The position numbers were made by a program, and so were the translations under genes. The notes beneath the pieces were generated by a model that saw only the letters and a list, made by a program, of their open reading frames with translations, searched no databases and was not told the origin of the DNA. This document shows positions 58,583-64,000 of a DNA stretch of 64,000 nt, one piece after another. The stretch is from Methylobacterium fujisawaense. GTDB lineage: Bacteria > Pseudomonadota > Alphaproteobacteria > Rhizobiales > Beijerinckiaceae. Every line of letters begins with the position of its first letter. Within the stretch, counting starts at the first letter, position 1. The stretch lies in contig NZ_JACJIM010000002.1 in the NCBI RefSeq assembly GCF_014138435.1, forward strand, positions 806,001-870,000, in the 5' to 3' direction.

Positions 58583-58631
58583 GCCGTGTCCCGGGCTGGT
58601 CGAAGCGCCGGCCCGCGGCCGGTCGTGGTGT

Positions 58632-58645
58632 TGTAAGCGATTTCA
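58632..58645. promoter_or_regulatory. LacI-type operator, imperfect copy, upstream of the racemase-family gene
   Basis: TGTAAGCGATTTCA, which differs at two positions from the perfect palindrome at 59881-59894. On the minus strand it lies inside a promoter candidate: TTGCTA (58657-58652), 16 bp, TACAAC (58635-58630). It falls between the lacI-family stop and the racemase-family start. Confidence 0.6.
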
Positions 58646-58668
58646 AATGGGTAGCAAGATAGCGCAGG

Positions 58669-59709
58669 TCAGGTTCCGCGACGCCCGGGCGGAGTGGTGC
58701 TGGCGCGCAGGATCAACGCGGCGTCGATCTCGGTGAGGCGCACCACCGGCTTGCCCTGGATCCGAGCGATCAGGTGGTCGCCGGCGGCGTGCCCGATCTC
58801 GGCGGAGTGGATGCGGATCGTCGTTAGCGGCGGGTCCAGGAAGGGCGCGAAGTCGGAATCGTTGTGGCCGATCACCGACAGGTCTCCGGGGATGGAGAGC
58901 CCCCGCGCCCGGGCCTCGATCATCGCCCCAAAGGCGATCTGGTCGGTGCCGCAGATGATCGCGGTCGGCGGCTCTCCGCCGGCCAGCATCTGGCGGAATC
59001 CGTCGCGGCCGCCGCCGATCCCGTAGGAGATCTCGATGTCGTGCTCCGGTGCGAGACCGAGGCCGCGGGCCGCGAGCGCCGCCGCGATGCCCGTCACCCG
59101 GGCGCCGCCGCGATCGTTGTCCTTGCGCAGGCCGGAGATCACACCGATCCGGCGATGCCCGAGATCCATCAGATAGTTGGCCGCCCTGGCCGCCGAGGCG
59201 GCGTTGTCGAAGCCCACGCAGGGGCGCTCGCGGGACAGGCTGAAGGTCTGCACCATCGGGATACCGGCGCGGGCGATCCGGGCATGGAGGTCCGGATGGT
59301 GGATGTCGCCGACCAGCATCAGCCCGTCGACGCCGCGCTCCAGCAGGAAGGTCGCCTCCCGCAGCTCGTCCTCCAGATCGTAGCCGGCATTGGCGGCGAC
59401 CAGGGTGTAGCCTGCCTGGCGCAGGCGGTCCTGGAAGCTCGACAGGACACGCACGAAGGCCTCGTTCTCGATGTTGGGCACGACGGCGCCGACCGCCATG
59501 AACCGGCGCGTCGAGAGCGCCCGGGCCGCCCCGTTGGCCACGAAGCCGAGGTCCTGCGCGGCGCGCATCACGGCCTCCCGCTTGTCGGCCCGGACCCCGG
59601 CGAAGCCGTTGAGCACCCGGGAGACGGTGGCGGTGGAAACACCGGCGCGGCGGGCGACATCCCGCGCCACCGGGCCCCGGGATGGCGGGTCGAGAATGTC
59701 TCCAGGCAA
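58669..59709 (-). CDS. LacI-family transcriptional regulator
   Basis: A 346-residue repressor. The helix-turn-helix and hinge are VARDVARRAGVSTATVSRVL with NGFAGVRADKREAVMRAA; the periplasmic-binding-protein-like effector domain follows (VGAVVPNIENEAFVRVLSSF, ICGTDQIAFGAMIEARARGL, IGHNDSDFAPFLDPPLTTI). It probably responds to a sugar acid or sugar. The start given is TTG 59709; a GTG at 59670, just before the helix-turn-helix, is an alternative. It lies between the two arms of the sugar-acid locus, with operator-like palindromes on both sides. Confidence 0.92.
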   Translation of the reverse strand: MPGDILDPPSRGPVARDVARRAGVSTATVSRVLNGFAGVRADKREAVMRAAQDLGFVANGAARALSTRRFMAVGAVVPNIENEAFVRVLSSFQDRLRQAGYTLVAANAGYDLEDELREATFLLERGVDGLMLVGDIHHPDLHARIARAGIPMVQTFSLSRERPCVGFDNAASAARAANYLMDLGHRRIGVISGLRKDNDRGGARVTGIAAALAARGLGLAPEHDIEISYGIGGGRDGFRQMLAGGEPPTAIICGTDQIAFGAMIEARARGLSIPGDLSVIGHNDSDFAPFLDPPLTTIRIHSAEIGHAAGDHLIARIQGKPVVRLTEIDAALILRASTTPPGRRGT

Positions 59710-59852
59710 AGCCCCGGTCAGCTCCCGCGTCGAAATCGTCTGCTTCCCTCAGCCAGCATCGACGGTCAGCGCGATGCGCATCGTCCCGGATCGACGGCAT
59801 ATCCGCATCGCGTCGATGCGTGACGCGGCCGGACCCGCAAACCGGCAGTATA

Positions 59853-59882
59853 TTGACACCCCTCTTGCCTCCTGACTATCTG
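59853..59882 (+). promoter_or_regulatory. sigma70-like promoter of the alpha-hydroxyacid oxidase operon
   Basis: Perfect -35 TTGACA (59853-59858), 17-bp spacer, then a -10-like CTATCT (59876-59881; TATCTG one base later). The palindromic operator begins at the end of the -10, so a bound repressor would block it. Confidence 0.6.
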
Positions 59883-59894
59883 AAAGCGCTTTCA
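59881..59894. promoter_or_regulatory. LacI-type operator, perfect palindrome
   Basis: TGAAAGCGCTTTCA is a perfect 14-bp palindrome with the central CG typical of LacI/GalR operators. It overlaps the -10/+1 region of the plus-strand operon and lies 171 bp upstream of the divergent lacI-family gene, so autoregulation is possible. Confidence 0.78.
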
Positions 59895-59932
59895 AGACAG
59901 CCGTGTATCGGGGCGGCCCGGAGGAGGATCCG

Positions 59933-61240
59933 ATGGCGACGCTCGACCGGCCAGCGTCCGAGTTGAGAACGCCCGAGCGCGCGGCGCCAACCATCGGCGG
60001 CGCCGACGCGACGGCGGCGGGCATCGCCGCCCCGCAGGCGATCGTCACCAGCCTGAAGCGCAGCGACGCGGCCACGCCCTACCGGTTCCGCGACCTGCTG
60101 GCCCTCGACGATTTCGAGCGGCACGCACGCAAACGCCTGCCGCCGATGATCTTTCAATACGTGGCCGGCGGGGTCGAGACCGGATCGGCCCTGGCGCAGA
60201 GCCGCGGTGCCTATGCCGATTACGCCCTTCTGCCCCGGCTGATGCGGGACACCTCAGGGCGCGACACCGCCACGACGCTGTTCGGCCAGACCTACGCGGC
60301 GCCCTTCGGCATCGGTCCACTGGGTGGCGCCGCCTTCATCGCCTACCGGGGCGACCTCGTCCTGGCCGAGGCGGCGCGGCGGATGAACCTGCCGATGTGT
60401 CTGAGCGCGTCCTCGCTGATCAAGCTGGAGGACGTGTACGCCCAGAACCCGCAGGCTTGGTTCCAAGGCTACCTGCCGGGGGATCAGAACCGGATCGACC
60501 GTCTGCTCGACCGGGTCGAGGCTACCGGCTACCGGACCTTCGTGGTCACCGCCGATACGCCGACGCTGGGCAACCGGGAGCACAACACCCGCAGCGGCTT
60601 CTCCATGCCGATCAAGGTGACGCCCAAGGTGGCGTGGCAGAGCGCGACGCACCCGCGCTGGCTCCTGGGCACCGTCGCCCGGACCTTCCTCCAGCACGGG
60701 GCGCCGCATTTCGAGAACACCGAGGCGACGCGCGGACCGCCGATGATGTCGCAGGGGGCGGTGCGCAACACCATCGCCCGCGACCAGCTCTCGTGGAAGA
60801 ACCTGGAGGCGATCCGCAAGCGCTGGTCCGGCAACCTGCTGGTGAAGGGGCTCCTGGCGCCGGAGGATGTCGAGATCGCCCGGTCGTGCAGCGTCGACGG
60901 CGTGATCCTCTCGACTCATGGCGGCCGCCAGCTCGACTACGCCGTCGCCCCCCTCGACGTGCTGCCGGAGATCGCCGCCCGCAAGGGCGGGCTGAAGATC
61001 ATCGTCGACAGCGGCATCCGCCGGGGCACCGACGTGATGAAGGCGCTCGCGCTCGGCGCCGACTTCGTCCTGCTCGGCCGGCCCTTCATGTTCGCCGCCG
61101 CGCTGGGCGGGGTGGCGGGGGTCGAACTCGCCATGCGGATCCTCAAGGAGGAGCTCAACCGCGACATGGCGCTGATCGGCGTGAACCGCCTGTCGGAGCT
61201 GAACCCCGATTTCCTCCGCCGCATCCCGCGGCGGGGCTGA
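59933..61240 (+). CDS. FMN-dependent alpha-hydroxyacid oxidase/dehydrogenase
   Basis: A 435-residue flavoprotein of the glycolate oxidase/L-lactate dehydrogenase/mandelate dehydrogenase family. FQYVAGGVE, the substrate-activating block VILSTHGGRQLDYAVAPLDV with catalytic His and Arg, and the FMN-phosphate block IVDSGIRRGTDVMKALALGA are intact. An N-terminal extension of about 55 residues precedes the family's usual start. ATG 59933 follows GGAGGATCC. It is the first gene downstream of the palindromic operator. It would oxidise a 2-hydroxyacid formed in the sugar-acid pathway. Confidence 0.92.
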   Translation: MATLDRPASELRTPERAAPTIGGADATAAGIAAPQAIVTSLKRSDAATPYRFRDLLALDDFERHARKRLPPMIFQYVAGGVETGSALAQSRGAYADYALLPRLMRDTSGRDTATTLFGQTYAAPFGIGPLGGAAFIAYRGDLVLAEAARRMNLPMCLSASSLIKLEDVYAQNPQAWFQGYLPGDQNRIDRLLDRVEATGYRTFVVTADTPTLGNREHNTRSGFSMPIKVTPKVAWQSATHPRWLLGTVARTFLQHGAPHFENTEATRGPPMMSQGAVRNTIARDQLSWKNLEAIRKRWSGNLLVKGLLAPEDVEIARSCSVDGVILSTHGGRQLDYAVAPLDVLPEIAARKGGLKIIVDSGIRRGTDVMKALALGADFVLLGRPFMFAAALGGVAGVELAMRILKEELNRDMALIGVNRLSELNPDFLRRIPRRG

Positions 61241-61595
61241 GGCAGGGGCGCCGTTGGCCATGAGCGTCGTGCAGCCGCGGGGCTCACCGCCACCCTCGCC
61301 GCTCGCATCGCCGTACCCGATTGCAGCCGACCGTCACGGCGTGCGGGACAAAACCCGACATCCGGGACACGGTCCGTTCCGAACGGGCCGCGTGACCGGA
61401 CGGGCTCCGAGCGGCGCGCGGATCCCCTTTCCCGCACGGGAGAGGGGCCCTGTGCGTCGCGAGGTGAGAACAGGATCACTGCCGTGTATCGTGGCCCCGC
61501 CACCGCGCGCAGCTGTCTATCCCTATCGATCGCGCGTTCTCCCACGCCGCACCGGGGACACCGTCGGCCGAGAGCGCTCTCCGGAGCCGCATCCC
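61241..61595. other. 355-bp intergenic region between the oxidase and uronate dehydrogenase genes
   Basis: No gene, operator copy or clear hairpin seen. A GTGTATCGTGG sequence near 61483 resembles the GTGTATCGGGG in the oxidase leader (near 59902), which might mark a second start point for the downstream genes. Confidence 0.35.
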
Positions 61596-62426
61596 ATGAC
61601 CACCGAGACCGTCCCGCAGAAACCCGTCCTCCTGACCGGAGCCTCGGGCGCACTCGGGCGCGTACTGACCCGCGCCCTCGGCGAACAGGGGTGGGCCCTC
61701 CGGCTTACCGACCGCGCCCCCTTCCCCGCCCCCCTGCCCGCGGGGGCGCGCTTCCAGCTTGCCGACCTGGAAGACGGGCCGGCGATCCTGCGGCTAGCCG
61801 AGGGCTGCGGCACGATCCTCCACTTTGGGGGGATCTCGGTGGAGCATCCGTTCGAGACGGTGATCGGCCCCAATATCCGCGGCCTCTACCACGTCTACGA
61901 GGCGGCCCGCCGCGAGGGCGCGCGGATGATCTTCGCCTCCTCGAACCACGCCATCGGGTTCCACCCGCGCTCCGCGGTGCTGGACGACGATTGCAGCCTG
62001 GCGCCGGACGGCTTCTACGGCCTGTCCAAGGCCTACGGCGAGCTGATGGGCGGCCTCTACCGCGACAAGCACGGGGTGGAGAGCGTCTTCCTGCGGATCG
62101 GCTCGTGCTTCCCGGAGCCCACCGACGCCAGGATGCTGGCGACCTGGCTGTCCTACGCCGACCTGACCCGGCTGATCGCCCGCGCCACCCTGGCGCCGAG
62201 CCTCGGACCGGCCGGCTCGGTGGTGATCTGGGCCGCATCCAACAACAGCCGCATGACATGGTGGCGGCGGGACGGGCGCGCCGTGATCGGCTGGACCCCG
62301 CAAGACAGCGCGGATTCCTACGCCGCGGCCCTGGAAGGCAAGACCAGCGGCGACCCGGTGGTCGAGCGCTACCAGGGCGGCGGGTTCGCGGGGATCGATT
62401 ATTCACGGGCGGCGCCACCGCGGTGA
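61596..62426 (+). CDS. udh: uronate dehydrogenase (NAD-dependent, SDR family)
   Basis: A 276-residue extended-SDR protein. The NAD motif LTGASGALGRVL (13-24), FASSNHAIGFHP and the catalytic YGLSK (Y141, K145) are present. The block FLRIGSCFPEPTDARMLATW strongly resembles bacterial uronate dehydrogenase (Agrobacterium Udh). The enzyme oxidises galacturonate or glucuronate to the aldarolactone, the entry to oxidative uronate catabolism. The start at 61596 has GGAG 11 bases upstream. No aldarate dehydratase is in the window, so the rest of the pathway is unseen. Confidence 0.86.
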   Translation: MTTETVPQKPVLLTGASGALGRVLTRALGEQGWALRLTDRAPFPAPLPAGARFQLADLEDGPAILRLAEGCGTILHFGGISVEHPFETVIGPNIRGLYHVYEAARREGARMIFASSNHAIGFHPRSAVLDDDCSLAPDGFYGLSKAYGELMGGLYRDKHGVESVFLRIGSCFPEPTDARMLATWLSYADLTRLIARATLAPSLGPAGSVVIWAASNNSRMTWWRRDGRAVIGWTPQDSADSYAAALEGKTSGDPVVERYQGGGFAGIDYSRAAPPR

Positions 62427-62545
62427 CGGCGCCCAGGCTTCCGGGCGACGGCACGCCCCTCCGGACGCCGCATCCTGATGAAGTCCGGGCGCGGCCATCC
62501 GATCGGTGGATCGACAGTCGCCCACGCAACCCGATGGAACACGAC

Positions 62546-63247
62546 ATGGCAGACGCGCAGACGGTGACACGGCTGAAATGCGCCCTTGTGGTGCGCGGCG
62601 CCTTCGACGCGCATGTCATCCCGGCCTGCGAGGCCGCGGGTGGCCGGACGGCGATCCACTGGGCGCCGACCACCGTGATCATGAAGGCGCTCGCCGAGGG
62701 TGAGGCGGCCGACGCGGTGGTGGTTCTGTCGGACGCCATGGACCGGCTGATCGCGGAAGGCCGCGTGGAGCCCGAGAGCCGGGTCGATGTCGTGCGCTCG
62801 CGTTACGGCATCGCCGTCAAGGCGGGCGCTCCTCATCCGGACATCACGAGCGTCGAGGCGCTGAAACGCACCCTCGTGGAGGCGCGGTCCGTGGCTTATT
62901 CCCGGGCGGGGGCCAGCGGGATCTACTTCGCCGGCCTGCTGCCGCGGCTCGGCCTCGCCGACGCGGTCAACGCCCGGGCGACCATCATCCCGCAGGGGTT
63001 CACCGCCGAGAAGCTCGTCTCCGGTGAGGCGGACATCGCGGTCCAGCAGATCAGCGAGCTGATGGTGGTGCCGGGGATCGCGGTGGTCGGCCCCTTCCCC
63101 GAGCCGGTGCAGGAGGTGACGACCTTCGCGGCCGCGATCCTGCGCGATGCGACCGACCGGGCCGGCGCCGCCCGGTTCCTGGCCGGCCTGACGACGCCGG
63201 CGGCGGCTGCGGCATACCGGGCGAGCGGGCTGGAGCCCGCCTTCTGA
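62546..63247 (+). CDS. substrate-binding domain protein (ModA-like) without a signal peptide
   Basis: A 233-residue type 2 periplasmic-binding-like protein resembling ModA/molybdate-like receptors. KALAEGEAADAVVVLSDAMD, VRSRYGIAVKAGAPHPDI, VAYSRAGASGIYFAGLLPRL and VSGEADIAVQQISELMVVPG are in family order. The N-terminus (MADAQTVTRLKCALVVRG) has no signal sequence or membrane segment, so the protein should remain cytosolic. It may be a sensor or ligand carrier. I chose ATG 62546 (GGAAC upstream); ATG 62534 is in frame. No ABC permease is nearby. It is the last gene of the plus-strand arm. Confidence 0.82.
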   Translation: MADAQTVTRLKCALVVRGAFDAHVIPACEAAGGRTAIHWAPTTVIMKALAEGEAADAVVVLSDAMDRLIAEGRVEPESRVDVVRSRYGIAVKAGAPHPDITSVEALKRTLVEARSVAYSRAGASGIYFAGLLPRLGLADAVNARATIIPQGFTAEKLVSGEADIAVQQISELMVVPGIAVVGPFPEPVQEVTTFAAAILRDATDRAGAARFLAGLTTPAAAAAYRASGLEPAF

Positions 63248-63793
63248 AACGCACGACGCGGCCGGATCCGGTCAAGCTCTTGATCGTCGTCGGCACAACC
63301 TGCCCCGGAGCGCAGGGGGGGCCGGATGAACGTCTCGCTGCCCGGGGCCATCCCGAGGCCATGGAGCCTGGAACCGAAGCGCAGCCGATACGGGCCGCGA
63401 AAGGCATGCGAGTGACTGTGCGCGCGCGACCCGGTCCGACGCGATCAGGACAGCGTCGCCGAGGCCTGCGCGGCGGGCGCCACCGCGACGGCCTGTTCGA
63501 CGCGTTCCGGATGCCGGCATCCCATCCCCGAACGGCGCCTGGACAGTGGGACGTCGAGCCGCCCGTGCGCCCCCACTCACACGCGCACGGGATCGACCCT
63601 GTCGCGGACGGCGCGGCTCTCCTGATCGTCCGCATCCGGCACGGGCGGAAGGATCGGGAACGCGCCCCCGCCTGACGCCTGCGGCGACGGCTCTCTCGGC
63701 CGCGACGGGCTTCCCGGGGTTCGCGACCGCAAAAAAGTCCTTATGCTCGTGCTGTCCGGACGCCCAATCCCGTCCGACCGGATCGCCCCACTC
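63248..63793. other. 546-bp region without a convincing gene
   Basis: Open frames cover it on both strands, but they are Arg/Pro-rich, lack ribosome sites and overlap each other. The short A-rich run near 63731 (GCAAAAAAGTCCTTATG) may belong to the promoter of the UbiB-like gene. Confidence 0.45.
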
Positions 63794-64000
63794 ATGCTGA
63801 AGACAGCCTTCGTTGCCGCCCGCGACCGTCAGCGGCTGTCCGAGATCGCCACGATCCTGATCGGCTTCGGCGTCACCCGCGTCGTGGACCGGCTCGGCCT
63901 GCGCTACCTGCCGCTGGTGCCGCGCCGTCAGCCCCGGGTCGACGTCACCCGCCTGTCCGAGCCCGAGCGGCTGCGCCGGGCGATCGAGGCGCTCGGGCCG
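63794..64000 (+). CDS. UbiB/ABC1-type kinase family protein, 3' truncated by the window
   Basis: The first 69 codons of an ABC1/UbiB-like gene (ubiquinone biosynthesis kinase-like, formerly 2-polyprenylphenol 6-hydroxylase). The opening MLKTAFVAARDRQRLSEIAT, the following FGVTRVVDRLGL, and LSEPERLRRAIEALGP just before the edge match the N-terminus of UbiB proteins, where LGP-T-F-I-K-L-G-Q normally comes next. The frame is open to the right edge. Identification rests on this short segment only. Confidence 0.72.
   Translation, partial: MLKTAFVAARDRQRLSEIATILIGFGVTRVVDRLGLRYLPLVPRRQPRVDVTRLSEPERLRRAIEALGP

Noticed and set aside
63051-63675. Overlapping frames on both strands downstream of the ModA-like gene
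   Set aside because: Arg/Pro-rich, no ribosome site and mutually overlapping; treated as non-coding.

Overview
The window is about 70% G+C and almost fully coding. It looks like chromosomal DNA of an alphaproteobacterium of the Hyphomicrobiales, most probably Methylobacterium (inferred from gene content and protein style, no database search). Supporting markers are GcrA, a MucR/Ros regulator, an AccD without zinc cysteines, the trpA-accD-folC / trxA-addA neighbourhood, and an Omp25-like porin with an AADLP-type mature end. I saw no rRNA, tRNA, CRISPR array, insertion sequence or prophage.

Layout. 1-9.3 kb: end of a 5-oxoprolinase operon (pxpB partial, pxpC), class II aldolase, lytic transglycosylase, SRPBCC protein, pyruvate kinase, a 42-residue micropeptide, a patatin lipoprotein, GcrA and a TAXI binding protein. 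9.5-14.3 kb: cysK, a secreted CxxC protein behind a low-G+C island, three overlapping small hydrophilic ORFs, a small unknown protein and typA. 14.7-19.8 kb: an ABC-exporter-like protein whose ATPase motifs are all degenerate, followed by a cytochrome P450 and a convergent alpha/beta hydrolase. 19.9-22.8 kb: minC2-minC1-minD-minE, with two divergent MinC copies. 22.9-31.3 kb: addA and trxA converge on omp, folC, accD and trpA.

31.5-38.8 kb: HAD phosphatase, a FAH-family protein with a twin-arginine-like leader, a GH63-type glucosidase, MucR, an FAD oxidoreductase of the L-2-hydroxyglutarate dehydrogenase type, and lrgAB. 38.9-43.1 kb: on the minus strand, sensor kinase, response regulator, TenA and a DJ-1/PfpI protein, with TerB and LrgAB further downstream. 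43.4-50.7 kb: Pro/Ala-rich membrane protein, DEAD-box RNA helicase, Ca2+/H+ antiporter, a molybdopterin oxidoreductase with its flavin reductase, a small secreted protein, and infA overlapping a DMT exporter. 50.9-57.1 kb: LivJ-like binding protein, aromatic aminotransferase, 2-hydroxyacid dehydrogenase and a TonB-dependent siderophore receptor.

57.1-63.2 kb is a sugar-acid catabolic locus. A LacI-family regulator sits between a minus-strand pair (hydroxypyruvate isomerase family, Asp/Glu racemase family) and a plus-strand series (alpha-hydroxyacid oxidase, uronate dehydrogenase, substrate-binding protein). A perfect 14-bp palindrome overlaps the promoter of the plus side, and a two-mismatch copy overlaps a promoter candidate of the minus side, so one regulator probably controls both. 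The window ends in the first codons of a UbiB/ABC1-type kinase gene.

The strongest leads are the pseudo-ATPase ABC protein with its 290-residue insertion, the duplicated minC, the LacI regulon, the overlapping small-ORF operon and the micropeptide.
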